Source: Sparassis latifolia
Lineage: Eukaryota; Basidiomycota; Agaricomycetes; Polyporales; Sparassidaceae
DNA length: 64,000 bases
Assembly: GCA_018466975.1 (NCBI GenBank)
Contig: CM031560.1
Location: forward strand, 806,001 to 870,000
Direction of reading: 5' to 3'
Position numbers and translations under genes: made by a program. Below the pieces are notes generated by a model that did no database searches, had not been told where the DNA came from, and saw only the letters and a list, made by a program, of their open reading frames with translations. This document shows, in pieces, positions 34,321 to 46,400 of the stretch (its first letter is position 1; each line of letters begins with the position of its first letter).

Positions 34321-35664
34321 CACTTCAGGGTACCCTTTTGACCTAGCTCTTAGCTTCAACATAATCTATATTGTGTAGTGGCTAAGAGCCTCTCAGGTGT
34401 CAGACAGACCATGGTACCAATACATGTCCCAGGGCATTATATGGGATTACCCAGGGCAAAGGCACAGCAAAGGCTGGTCCAATGGCACAATCATCATATG
34501 GGATGTCCTATAGTACTAGGGCATTGATATTTATATCCCAGTATTACTGGTTGTCCCATGGTGCCAGGGGTACATAGAGATGTCCCACTATTGTATGGTA
34601 GTTTTTTTATACTTTGTTCTACAATCATATTGTATAAGCTCTAATTATAAAAACAGTGACTAGAATACTGTAAATAAGTGCCTTATTTGCACTTTATATA
34701 TGGTGAAATATTTATAGAAAGCAGGATATCTCATATCAAGTATTGCGTATGCATTTGTAATGTTATAAAGACTATATTACTATTGGTAGCATGTACAACA
34801 AATTTATTAGCTCATATAACAACTAAGACAGGTCAAACAACAATGTTTATTCTCGTGTTTTAAAATCAATTTTACATTTTCTGACATAATGTTCAGACTA
34901 ATATGATATAATCTTTGGCATATAGTATGTATCATAGCTATACTACAACTTTCACCAAGTGTCTCAAGAAATAGAACTACTCAGTCTACTAATATACTAG
35001 CAAAGGAGATATATTCTTGTCATGTCTCCTATCATATACTGTATTTGAATGAAAAAAGAAAGGCATTCACTGAATGACACCTTTGTATTATGGGATGTCC
35101 CTTTATGTGATGGGATATCCCTTATAAGGACCTGTCACTCTTAAACCTTAGTAATTCAACTGTTAGTATAAATCTCTAGATAATTATAGTAGTTAAATAG
35201 GAACTTCAGGCTAAAGAAGAGACTAAATATCTGTGAATCTTAAAATAACATCTTAGGATGTCCTTAAAATGGGAGATCCCACCTTATATAATATGCAAAT
35301 AAAGTGCTCGTTTGTATCACTATAGTCACTGTTTTTATAATTAAGGCTTAGATAATATGATAGTAAAATAAAGTATAAAAAAACTACCATACAATAGTGG
35401 GACATCTCTATGTACCCCTGGCACCATGGGACAACCAGTAATACTGGGATATAAATATCAATGCCCTAGTACTATAGGACATCCCATATGATGATTGTGC
35501 CATTGGACCAGCCTTTGCTGTGCCTTTGCCCTGGGTAATCCCATATAATGCCCTGGGACATGTATTGGTACCATGGTCTGTCTGACACCTGAGAGGCTCT
35601 TAGCCACTACACAATATAGATTATGTTGAAGCTAAGAGCTAGGTCAAAAGGGTACCCTGAAGTG
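34321..35664. mobile_element. Non-autonomous DNA transposon with ~290-bp terminal inverted repeats
   Basis: The left end CACTTCAGGGTACCC...(34321-~34613) is repeated in inverse orientation at ~35372-35664 with essentially perfect identity, and weaker complementarity continues about 70 bp further in. Flanks on both sides read GGCATTC, a 7-bp target duplication. Removing the element and one GGCATTC restores the gypsy RNase H reading frame across the junction. The 0.7-kb AT-rich interior has no transposase. Long repeats without coding capacity suggest a fold-back or MITE-like derivative. The superfamily is unresolved: 7 bp is unusual (hAT and P are 8, Mutator about 9). Confidence 0.93.
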
Positions 35665-36120
35665 GGCATTCACGACTGACGACAAGTGATTTGATCGCAG
35701 TGAAAGCGTCCTGGTGTACTGTAGACCAATGGAAGTTGTGTTCAGCTTCCTTGGTGGTGAGTGTGTTCAGAACGTGAGTGAATTGGGAGAGGGCAGGCAA
35801 GAAGTTAGAGATGTATTTGACAAGGCCCAGAAAGGAGCGGATGTCAGTAGCAGAGGAAGGGAAAGGCCAAGACAGGATTTTCTCAACTTTAGAGTCATCA
35901 GCCTTCACACTAGCATGGGAGACGCAGTGGCTGAGGAAGCATAGCTCTAGGCAGAAAAGGTCAGTTTTCTTCGGGGAGCAGTAGAGATGATGTGAGCGTA
36001 ACGCAGAGAGGACAGTTTCAACATTATAGCAGTGTTGTTTCAAGGAGTTCAACCAGATAATGATATTGTCCAGGTAAACATGACAAATCGAGCCAATGTA
36101 AAGGTGGAGAGCAGTGAACA

Positions 36121-36335
36121 CATCAGGAAAACCCAACTTTTACTTAAAGGTGTCCTTATGTGACTTAAATGCACTTATGGACCTTAAATAAGGTAAAAAA
36201 GGACAAAAAGTCCATAAGTCATATTTCCTTAGAGACTTAAAAGTCGACTTTTGAGAACTTATGGGCCTTAAATAAAGCAAAAAAGGACAAAAGGTCGGAA
36301 TAAGTCCCATAAGTAAAAGTTGGGTTTTCCTGATG
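36121..36335. mobile_element. 215-bp MITE inserted in gypsy reverse transcriptase
   Basis: Terminal inverted repeats of about 27 bp begin CATCAGGAAAACCCAACTTTT and end with the complement. CA on both sides is a candidate 2-bp target duplication. Excision in silico rejoins the RT reading frame (CCM-FTALHLYIGS). The interior has two CTTAAATAAGGTAAAAAAGG-like subrepeats and no open frame of note. Confidence 0.85.
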
Positions 36336-36800
36336 CATACAACATTGGCGGGTGGCCGGTGCATTCTGACAACCTCGTGGCATGACCGTCCACTCGTATA
36401 GGCCAAAGGAGGTCACCACCGCAGTATACGGAACATCGTCAGGGTGGACGCGGGTCTGGAAGAAGGAGTTAGTCATGTTGAGCTTACCCCAAATCTTACC
36501 TCGGCTGTCGGAAAGGATTTCTTGGATACTAGGGAGGGGATGGACATTGGGGATGGTATTAGCATTGAAGATGTGGTAGTCATTGACCCAGTGAGGAAGA
36601 GCAGTAGGGTCAGCTTTCAGAATGAGGAAATAAGGAGAGGAGTATGGGGAGGAAGACGGACGCATGCGTCCGGCATCGAGGTGTTGCTGTAAGAGAAGTT
36701 TTCAGGATTCGGGATATTTCTTAGGGCATTCATATTGTCGCCGAGCGATGATGAGGTTAGGATCCTTGAGACAGAAATGGTGGTACACGTCGGTCAGAAG

Positions 36801-36960
36801 TAGTGTTGCCAAAGTTCAGTTCAGAACGAAGGTTCGAACCCTGAACCTCTGAACTGAACCTAGAACTGAACCTAGGTTCAGTTCTGGTTCTAGTTCTGGT
36901 TCAGCCTCTGCTGGGTAGGTTCGGTTCAAGCATGAACTGGTTCGAATCTTATAGGCTATA
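36801..36960. repeat. hAT-like terminus with GGTTCAGTTC inverted subrepeats
   Basis: TAGTGTTGCCAA, the terminal consensus seen in many hAT transposons, starts at 36801. It is followed by dense direct and inverted copies of GTTCAGTTC/GAACTGAAC, including a near-perfect palindrome centred near CCTAGG at about 36880. The matching opposite terminus was not found in the window, so this is probably a solitary or broken end. Confidence 0.55.
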
Positions 36961-37309
36961 ACTCATTAGAAAGACCAAATATATGGGTGACCTTATGACT
37001 TTGAGAGTTGTCAATGCAACTAAAGACTGAAAAATGGTATAGAAAGTACATGTGCTGACTATAGTCTCTTATATTCTGCTGAAATTGCAGAGACCTACCC
37101 TGTATGGCATATCTTACATCAGGAAATCTTAACTTTACTTATGGGGACTTATCTGTCTTATTCAAGTAATTAACATGTTCAAGTGTGTAAGCTGATCTCG
37201 ATACTTGATTGGCTTGGCCGGTGGCTTGACTGGCTTGAAATAGCTTGAAGCTTGATTTGTTGTTGCTTAATTGGCTTGAAGGTATGCAAATTAGTGCAGA
37301 GCAGGGGTT

Positions 37310-37440
37310 AACCCCTGGGTGTCCGAACGTGTACCCATACTCGTACCCGTGAGGGTACAATACCCGTATTGAAGGGTACAGGTATCCTACGGGTACTCAC
37401 GGGTTATGTACCCTTGACGGGTATACTCATGGGTTTTGCA
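37310..37440. repeat. GGGTAC/GTACCC subterminal repeat cluster
   Basis: About nine copies of GGGTA(C) or its complement occur within 130 bp, for example CGTACCCGTGAGGGTAC and CCTACGGGTACTCACGGG. These form short palindromes of the kind bound by hAT transposases near element ends. Confidence 0.7.
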
Positions 37441-37822
37441 CATAAGTAGAGACAGTACATAGGTACATACTACTCCAAGTCAGGTACAATGATCACATCC
37501 CATCCATCAAAGAAGCCCTCATCCTTGCCCTCGCCCTCCGGCCCCAAAGTAATAGTGAAGATGTCAGCAACTCACACGAAACCAAGCCAGCTCCACTCCC
37601 CAAGACACAAGAGTGCATGAATTGACTGTGCTGACAGCCCGTTGCATATGTGAGGGAGAAGCAGATGGCTCTTGCTGAATAAGTGTTCGACATCGATGGA
37701 TGTGGCTGCAGAGTGGCACAGGCACAGTTTCAGCTTAGTTAGTTCAATGAAGATATGCCGGTGAGAGAAAACATACCTGGGATGGTCAGGTAGCTCATTG
37801 CCATCCTCGAGAGATGGGGGTA

Positions 37823-40397
37823 CTACTTACGGCGCGCGTACCACCACACCAGTGCGTCATCGACATCCTCTGTCTCGGTGTCAAGGTACCGCGTGATTTC
37901 ATCCCGGTCCGGTTGTGCCTTGGAAGCATTGTGCTTGAGTAAGTTGTCAAACATGTTCAATGATGGCTTCTGTGTGCATGCAGGATAGGTACGTGAGAAA
38001 ATAAAATTAATCGCGCACGACGAGGTCGAGACATATCTTGGGGATAAGCTCATTTGCCTCAGTGGAGACAGTTCCAGGACCACTGTGTGCGTACGTGCTT
38101 TGAACTCATCACAGATGACAGTTTCCGCCGTGTTGATCCACTCCTGCTCCCACCCAGCACGCTTGAAGTACTGGAGCTTGTGGGAGGAATGTAGTACTGA
38201 AAAATTAGATTAGTTAGCACACAATCAATTTATCAGACTTACACTTACCCATGGCAATACGATACACACTCGACTGGTCAGTCTTGCTGTAGTAATGGTT
38301 CAGAGTCTTCTTCACGAGGCCGATGGCAGCACGGATGCAGGGCTGGTAGTGCGCATCGAGAGATTCGTCCGTCAGGTGTTCGTCGATAATGTCCATGGCC
38401 GGGATGACCATGGGCAAGCTCGGGGTGTCACGCGAGAAGTACAACGTTGTGTCGTTGAAGATCTGGAGGAGGGCATGAGGATGATGTGGTGAGCGTGTGA
38501 GGAGGAGGCGTGTTGATAGTCATGTGTGACCTACCTTGAGAATGTCACGCAGTTGCTCTGCAATCTCCCATTCCTCGTCACTCAGCTCGTACTTTCGCAA
38601 CTCCTTTGACCTGTCCTCTGTCATCTTGTCGATCGCCTTCCAGTACTTGAGCGCAAACTGCAACATTTGGAACATGGACTTCCATCGTGTCACCACGTCA
38701 CGTGGCATATTTCTTTCTGGCAGATCCAAATCGGCAAGTACCTTCAACCAAGCTGGCAACAGCTTGGTTGAAAAGCAAATGATGGCATTGGCTATCTTTC
38801 GCAACTGCGCCAATAGGCTCAACAGGTGCGTGTGCACCATTTGACTAACACTCACTTTGACGAGGACGAGTTTTACAGGCCAGACGCTCTCATCAAGCGC
38901 AGTGCGCTCTTCAGCGGAGAGGCCCTCCCGCTCATCTTCTCATCCATCCAAGTTGTCCACATCTTCTTCTGCAGTGTCACCATCTTCAGTGATGTTCACA
39001 TCCAGGTCTTTTGTGAGCTCCATCAGTGCTTTTTCTGCCTCATTGAGAGCAGCATCGGCCTTCCCAGGTGCCACATTGAACTGATGCAACAGAGTCTTCG
39101 CCACGAGATTGACAACATGGTCGAAGCAGTGCGATCGGTTTGCTTGGCCCTGAAATGACTCGATGAGCTTGACGAGCTCATCGATCATAACATCATTGGA
39201 GGTGGCATTGTCGGCTGTTACTCCAAGCAACTTTTTCCAAGGTGAGTTCTCTTACTTCATGAATTTGTAGCCCACATCTCACGGACTTACCTTCATAGTG
39301 ATATTGAAGTCCTCCGTCATCTTTGCGAACGCGGTGGCCAAGTTCACACCATTATGGGCCTCAGCTACCTCAATGACATCGAGCACCATGTGGAGGGGAA
39401 CGCCCTTGTGATGAAGATGGACTGTGAATGCCACAATGGCCTTGTTATTTGGCGAGGTCCACACGTCCGTGGCGAAATTCAGCTCGCTGTCAAACTCCTT
39501 TCGGTAAGTCAGTCTCTTGCATGTACTGTGAAGCGCGTTCACTAACCTGGAGCATTTTTGCCACTCTTGCATGACAGCGAGCAAAGACCTTGTGTACATC
39601 GCGTGCTACCGTCCATCGAGAAGGGATCCAATACTCTGGGCGCCCCATCTTCATCAAACTCTGAAATGCCCAATCCTCGACAATTGTGAACGGGCGCAGA
39701 CTTTCGGATACCCAGCGCATGATCTCCGCCCTGGCTTTCCACTGTCAGCATATCCGATACGAGAGAGGAGATATGCATACCTGGCCTCCTGCCAGCTGTG
39801 TTGGCAACTTGAGTACGTCACCTTCCCTTTGCCTTTGCGCTCGAATGATGCCATAATAGATCCTGACTGTGTAAACTTCTCTACGGCAGGGCGCGCTTCC
39901 TCTGCCATCTTCATCTGGTCCACTGCTCCCAATGCCTCCTCTCCCCAGCATGCCTTGATATGTTTCCTCATGTTTCCGGTGGAGCCCTTATCACCCTTGT
40001 CAAGCCACCTGGCGATCTTCATTCTGCAACCTCAGTTGGCGCAGTGGAACACATGCGAATGCTTCCCTGCTGTGTCGCTCTTAATGGTGACCTCGGGCTT
40101 GAAAAATGCATACGCGACAGACTTTCAGTCTTAGGACACACGCTCTGCAATCTCGGTAAGTCGCGTGATGAATCTGATCATTCACCCTCACTGACCTAGC
40201 TCTTCCTCAGGTGTTTCTGAGTTCTTCTCAGCAGCCTTTCTCCCACTCGCTTTGGTACTGCTCGACTTCGTCCTATTTGACCTTGCGCTGTTCAGATTTT
40301 CCACAACGACAATGTCATCCAACTTGTCGTTCTCGTCCATAACTACGTTGTCCTCATCCGGTGCATCGTCGACACGTGCACAATGATCGCGTGGCAC
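37823..40397 (-). pseudogene. BED-finger hAT-family transposase, disabled
   Basis: On the minus strand, in order: an acidic N-terminus; a BED-type zinc finger (FHCAN*GC...GNMRKHIKACWG); FTIVEDWAFQSLMKMGRPEY and IPSRWTVARDV; the RNase H-like core with its first Asp (ATDVWTSPNNKAIVAFTVH) and second Asp (LLGVTADNATSNDVMI); the helical insertion (NRSHCFDHVVNLVAK, PERNMPRDVVTRWKSMFQML); and the C-terminal dimerisation motif (RDEITRYLDTETEDVDDALVWW). Putative introns (e.g. GTGAGTG...GGCGCAG at about 38821-38870) separate the pieces. In-frame TGA codons lie at 40032-40034, destroying the BED finger, and 38940-38942, so this copy is inactive unless those lie in unrecognised introns. Confidence 0.85.
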
Positions 40398-40950
40398 ATC
40401 TGATGTGATAGTATAGGTATATGAGGTCCGACTATATAAACCTGCGGAGTTTTTATAAATATATGAGTGAGACTCAAATTAAACTAAATAAATTGAAGCA
40501 CAAATGCTAACACATATATTCTGTAAGAGAGCTACTTAAACTTAAACTTTGCATGTTAAACTTTGCTCTTAAGTACTACTTTACTTGAAGACATGTCCAG
40601 GATGTGTAGTAAACTACACATAGGTACATATATAGTAATAGTAAAGGTCATAGTACAGGTTTATCTTTTATAAACCTGTGACCCTCATAGACCTGTACTA
40701 TATGCAGGTCTATGTACCTGTATGTATAGTCAGGGTCAGGCCTTTGTACTACATAGGTAGACCTGTGTCCCTACCTATACCCCGCAGTCTGGTGTTAGGC
40801 AATCTACCTCCAATCTGCACTCAATCCCGGAGAATCCTGCATCTTTGGGTACAAGTCAGGACCAGCATCAAGGTTTCAATCTCAATCAGGCCAATCAGCC
40901 AATTGGAGGAGGCATCTCGTACTGTAAATCTGTGCCACCAGCTTACTACC

Positions 40951-42555
40951 ATGGCTGACCTTTGCAAAAGGACAGACCAGGTATGTTTCCATGTTTCTAA
41001 TAGTGAATATGTTTGTCAAGTAAGCAACATTTCATTTGATATTGTGATGACAGACTCTACCCTGCATTCGCCAACACCTCACATGACCCCCCAAGCAGAT
41101 ACTATGTCGCAATTGACTCTGAGTGTGAATGAGATGATGGACATGGATAATTGGAAGCAGTTCCAGTTGAGAGGAAGCAGAGATGACAGGGGGAGCATTG
41201 TGTATAGAGGTTTGTATGCAGATGCCAATGAAGATGGTCAGTTGAAGGAGGAGTTTCTGGATGATGACTCAGACAGAGGTGAGACATTTCTAGTAAATCG
41301 CGATCACACTGGTAGCCCACCTCTGTCCAATGATGAATCAAAGGAGAGTGATAAATTGGACAATACCAAGGAGGAACATAAGGAGACAATTCACCAGTCA
41401 CTGAGCTATGCGCCTGTGTCAGATGTCGAGGAGGATATCAAGGAGGATGTCGAGGAGGATGTCGAGGAGGAGGGCAAGGCCGAGGCCAAGGATGAGGATG
41501 AGGATGAGGCAAGTGTTCCTGCTCTGCCCTCACGTGTTTTCAGAGCCACCCATTTGTCGGAGTCATATGCAGGCTGAAAGGATGTGCATCTGCTGCTAAA
41601 ATGGATGTCCCTCGATGCTGAAGCAGTCGACTCATACGTGATCCTGCAGTGTCTATCATTGCTGCTGTTCATGAACATGAGAACAGCTTACTCATCTCCA
41701 ATCCAACTATACCTCCTTCTGCTCGCACTCCTAAGCATCAATGTCACAAGGTCTTCCAGATGGCATAGAAGTCTGTGAGGTTGCTGACAGGTGAACATGG
41801 CCCACTCGACAATGGTGTGTTGTTGAATTTTTGGCAGTGCATTTTCATTCTTATGACATTAGCCTCTGAAATGTTACAAGCCTCCGGTGACCTGCATGTG
41901 GGCTCTCAGCTGTCAAGCCCAGTGCCTGTTGTCTCAAATGTCATCTCCAATTCTGATATGGTGTGTTTTCTCTCTTTAACATATGCATCTTGCTAATACC
42001 ATGCACCTAGTATTGCTTTCTCTGCCAACAAGGCAGAGACTTGGTCAACTGTGACTGTCCAAACTGCAGCAGAGCTGTTTGCTTGCATTGTATTCCAGAT
42101 CTCCGACAGTGGAATATGACTGAGCAGATGCAGTTTGAATATCTGGCCTGCACCATAAAGTGTGACAGAGGTGCAATGCAGGTATACCATGTAGGTTTAA
42201 TATAAATTCTTTACTCACACAAAAGCTGATATTTGAGGGATATCAGGGCCTGTATAGTGTCCCATCCACTGAAAAATCTTGGGTACCATTGATGAAGGGA
42301 CTTTGGATTGTCAGCAAGCCTGAGATAGCACTGACTGCAAGGTTGTATACCTCCTCTTTGGTTTGGGTTCATCTGCACCTGTGCTCACTGCCTGTGCATG
42401 GTACCATCACCAATCTTGTGGAGGAGTACCTTCGAGCCTATTACATTGACCACAATGAGTTCCTAAATTGGCTGAATGTTGTCTTTGACTTGGAAGGTTC
42501 AGAGGCAACAGAAGGTCATCATCTTCATATGCTCAACATAGTGTCAAAAATTTGA
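40951..42555 (+). pseudogene. Decayed member of an unfamiliar Cys-rich basidiomycete family
   Basis: A 209-codon acidic stretch starts MADLCKRTDQVCF and contains MDNWKQFQLRGSRDDRGSIVYRG, an EEFLDDDSDRGE segment and a DVEEDVEEEGKAEAKDEDEDE tail. Further downstream, other frames encode FLCQQGRDLVNCDCPNCSRAVCLHCIPDL (a C-x2-C, C-x-C-x2-C, C-x2-C treble-like or PHD-like cluster) and GLWIVSKPEIALTARLY, SLPVHGTITNLVEEYLRAYYIDHNEFL. The pieces are collinear, but frameshifts and stops prevent one model. I recall similar proteins as repeated, TE-associated genes in mushrooms, but cannot name a function. Composition is more AT-rich than the flanking genes. Confidence 0.5.
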
Positions 42556-42829
42556 TCATATGTATTTAGATTAAATTCAGTGGCTCTGAATCATTTGATA
42601 TGAAGGATATTGGTCTCAGAATGTGACAGCAAAGGACTGCCCAACTACTACTACACAAACCCTGAAGGTGGTCTGACCTGGCTCATTATAGCTGATGGCA
42701 TCACATGTGATGAAACCTGTACATATACACTTGGTGAAGGCCCCAGCTTTAAAACTCCTATGTGTGAAGAGAATTTTGCCCTTTCTGATCAAAACAAATA
42801 GAAGATGCTACTTGGCTGAAGCCAAAGTG

Positions 42830-43400
42830 TGGAGAATCCTATATAGGATACAAATTTCAAGAATCTCGGCCGAGACCATTATTTTCAAAAACCCTATATA
42901 GGGCATCCTCGGCCAATGTCATAGTTCAGAAGACCATATATAGAATAGAAATTCTACTACCTTTGGCCAAGGCCAACATTTCTGCAAGAACTATATAGTG
43001 TATATTCAGCCAAGGCCAAAATTCAGATCTCTCTATATAGGTTGAAATTTGATGACTCCTGGCTGAGGCCACCATTTCTACAAGAACTATATAGGATATC
43101 TGTAGCCAAGGCCAAATTTCAGACAATCCTATATAGAATGCAAATTTCTTGAACCTTGGCCACAGGCATTATTTCCACAAAAATCTATATAGGGTACCCT
43201 TGGCCACAGCCAAATTTCAGGAAATGCTATCTATATAGGATCAAAATTTCATGTGTCTTGGCCGAGTGGAACATTTACACAAAGATTCTATATAGGTCCA
43301 CTTGGCCAAGCCCAACTGTCTGCAAACTCTATATAGGATTGGAATTTTATGACTCTTGGCCAATAGCACTATTTCAGCTACAATCTATATAAAGAAATGA
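42830..43400. repeat. Diverged repeat array: CTATATAGG alternating with TTGGCC
   Basis: About twelve CTATATA(GG) motifs, spaced 40-58 bp apart, alternate with CTTGGCC(AA/GA) and AAATTTC motifs. Pairs of motifs form a rough ~100-bp higher-order period. No protein is encoded. Confidence 0.85.
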
Positions 43401-46400
43401 TGGCTGACCCCAAAATGTCCCAAAAGTAGACATAAATGAACTTGAGCCTGATCTATATACTTTCTTACATAGTAAATTGAGTTTAAGTAGTAAAGATTTT
43501 ATGAGCTTTCCTTGGTTGTTATGCTTTTCTTCACCTTAGTTCTTAGAATTCAATGTTTTCTACTTCTTATCTAAGTTGTTAAGCTCATAAAATAATTTTA
43601 TTCAGCTAAACTCACTATAAATTTGTATTGAGCCTAGCACAATATAAACTTATAGTGAGCCCAGCTTTATATATACATATATTAGTGACATTATTTAGTT
43701 TAGTTGTTCAAATTTAATGTTTATTACTTCTTAGTTGCTAAGCTTATAAATTAATTTTATTATCTTAAACTCACTATAACTTTATATTGAGCCTAGCACT
43801 ATATAAACTGATAGTACACGACTCCTCACATTATTGTGGTGTAGATAAGTACTACTTGTGCAGAGCTTTTGGGGAATGTCACACTCTCTTATATTAAATG
43901 TCAATAAACAAGTTTTGCATAATGAAGGTTGCTAGTTCTTTTCACCTCCTGCCAGGCCCTGATGAATAGGACATATCAGTAGCCTTGAATTTGATCAGGC
44001 TTCTGCCCGAAGATGAAGGGTATGATTATATTCTCTTTATCACTGATCACATTCACTCTGATGTGTGCATTCTGTCAAATTGCACGAACATTACTGCCTC
44101 AGGGCTCTTTGTATTATTCTTTAATCAGTGAGACTATGTCAATGGCATGTTATTCAACATCATCTCTGATTATGACAAATTGTTCACTTCCTGCATCTGG
44201 ACCAAGGTGCATAAGCTCACTGGGTAAAAACTGAAGCTATCTACTTATCATTATCATATCAACAGTCTTAGTGAATATACAAACAAAACTGTTAATCAGG
44301 CTTTACGCTATCATATCCATTGAACCCAGTGTGACTGGGTTCTGTATGCTATTTTACAAACACTTTGACATAATGAATTTGCTTAACAGATTTACTGATT
44401 TCTCTAATTTCTAACTTAAGACTTGAGTGATCTCCCTGCCTCATTATCCTGTCATATCAAATGCACTCTCTGACATCTTTTCAGAATCACTTGTGCACCT
44501 TGCTATCAACATAATGGTATCCATTGAGCTTGACATAGGTGAGGCATGAGATAATATGATGCAGGGCAAAATATGTTAGGTGCGCTTCACCAATGTCACA
44601 TGTGGGCCCAATAATATTTTTACAGTGAGCAACAAGATTTGACTCTTTATCTTCCATCACTAAACTACCTTCAAAAAGAAGAGATTCTATCAGGCAGCAA
44701 AGTTCTCACAGTGAGACAGTCCCTTCACAGTGAGACAGTCCCTTCACAGTGACAGTTACATGCCCTGAAACTTCAAACTGTACTCTGCTGCTTCCTAACA
44801 GTCTCCACACTTTCTTCACCTTCCACGCATCTGAACTGAAGTGACATAAATATAATGATCCCCTCTTATTCTCCAGCAGCAAACTTAAACATCCAGGCCC
44901 TGTACTCTCTGCAGAAGATTTGAAAGAATGCACAGTCAACAAGATCCTCGACTCCTACTTGGCTGTAAATGGCAATTCCTTATTAGATGAGCTGAGTATG
45001 ACTCCAAAGACAATTATTGGCTACTATGTCATGACTGCAAAGACTGCACAGCATTGGATGTTTAGTTGACTTAGAGTGGTAATGGTCTCACTCAATAGCT
45101 TTTTCTCACAGGGTTTTGATGCACCAATTTGCAGGCTGTTCCCTTGGTGCTACAAAGTACTTTCTCTTACTTTCCTTTTTATCTTATTCCTTGCTCACAT
45201 TCATTCTCTTTACCTCACCCCATGCTCCTTCTTTAATTACACAGAGGATGTAAGGATGTAAGCCTGCTGCTTATGACACATGGTTACTCATCATATTGTA
45301 CCTTATTTGTACTACATTGAAGCCACATTGACTTTATCCTGTGGATCTTTCATCATTATCTGCTCTCACTCTCTTATTATTTCTTATACCTAAATCTAGC
45401 CATCTCCTTCTACCTTGCTTATTTAATACATGCTCATCTAGTTCAGTTTAGTGTGATCCTCATCTCTGAGTTTTCACTGTCTGGTCACAACTCTGGGCAG
45501 TGTTTCAATTTGTCAGCTAATCTAACTCTAATTAAATAAAAATTAATGAGATATCACACTGTCTTTAGAAGTTGTACAACCACTATTAATAAGTTTTGTC
45601 ACTGTTTTCTTTTCAGACAGATGTACTAAAGGTGGATAGAGTTCAAAATATGTGATCATATTACAAAATACACCACATTTAGAATCTTTCATGTGATGTC
45701 TAGTTGGACACAGTATGAATATTTGCTAAACTTGAGAAGATTTAAGTATCTCAAAAATTAGTAAATTACTGTAGTTTAGCCCAGCTCAACAGAAATAACT
45801 ATTAGCCTTGTGAATAGTGCAGATGCTAATAAATTTATACAAAGTATATTCAGAGCTAATTCCTCTTGAGTGCATAACTATGATTTTTAATTAACTACAA
45901 TTTCTTCAGCATTCATGCTAAGATCATATCCAGTTACTTCATTTTTAAGACTAATTTACTTTAGCTTATTACTGATGCCATAAGTAGCTCATGTCAGAAT
46001 TATTATTACAAGAGTGAAGTAATCTTATTTTATTTTCTGGTCTGTAGCAGCTTAATTTTTTCAAAAGTATGAGTCTTATACATACTATTTAAATTAATGT
46101 TCCCTTCTTATTTTCAGCACTCTGTGACAACTGTCTCATATTTTATTGTAATAAAATTCAAATAATAATCAAAGCTTTAGTACTCTGCTAATACTATACT
46201 ATTTTGACCAACTGTTTACACACTGTGACATGTGACCCTCAGTTTGGCCAGTTCAACAGCTCAGAGATTACTATGACTGGGAACAAATGTCTCTTACTAT
46301 AAATAATAACACAAATAATTATACATCATTTAAATGAAGTAGCATTGACACTTAAAAGACAATAGAGTAAAGATTATTTTGTAGCAAGAAGCTAGACATC

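Larger units (their letters stand above)
34042..36800 (-). pseudogene. Ty3/gypsy pol fragment (RT and start of RNase H), interrupted twice
   Basis: Read on the minus strand: YHHFCLKDPNLIIARRQYECP, then RMRPSSSPYSSPYFLI, VNDYHIFNANTIPNVHPLPSI, LNMTNSFFQTRVHPDD, MPRGCQNAPATRQCCM. These are the fingers and palm of a gypsy reverse transcriptase. After a 215-bp insertion it resumes FTALHLYIGSICHVYLDNIIIWLNS (a YLDN in place of YLDD), KKTDLF, FLGLVKYISNFLPALSQF and the RNase H start. A 1344-bp insertion then splits SRE/CLTVIDH, followed by FVCSDASDWCTGAVLSFG. There is an in-frame stop (PES*KLL) upstream and no LTR. The insertions are clean, which dates them after the gypsy element. Confidence 0.88.
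37303..40789 (-). mobile_element. Decayed hAT transposon, boundaries approximate
   Basis: The transposase remnant at 37823-40397 (listed separately) is flanked on the left by CAGGGGTTAACCCC plus a 37310-37440 cluster of GGGTAC/GTACCC inverted subrepeats. On the right lies a 40610-40789 region with TACAGGT/ACCTGTA inverted subrepeats ending ACCCCGC. Short subterminal inverted motifs of this kind are typical of hAT ends. The two outer ends match only partly (GGGGTTA versus GGGGTATA on the inverted strand) and no 8-bp duplication was found, so the limits are provisional. Confidence 0.55.

Noticed and set aside
34678..34863. Small frame inside the long-TIR element as a transposase relic
   Set aside because: 61 codons of low-complexity hydrophobic residues in AT-rich sequence with no catalytic motif.
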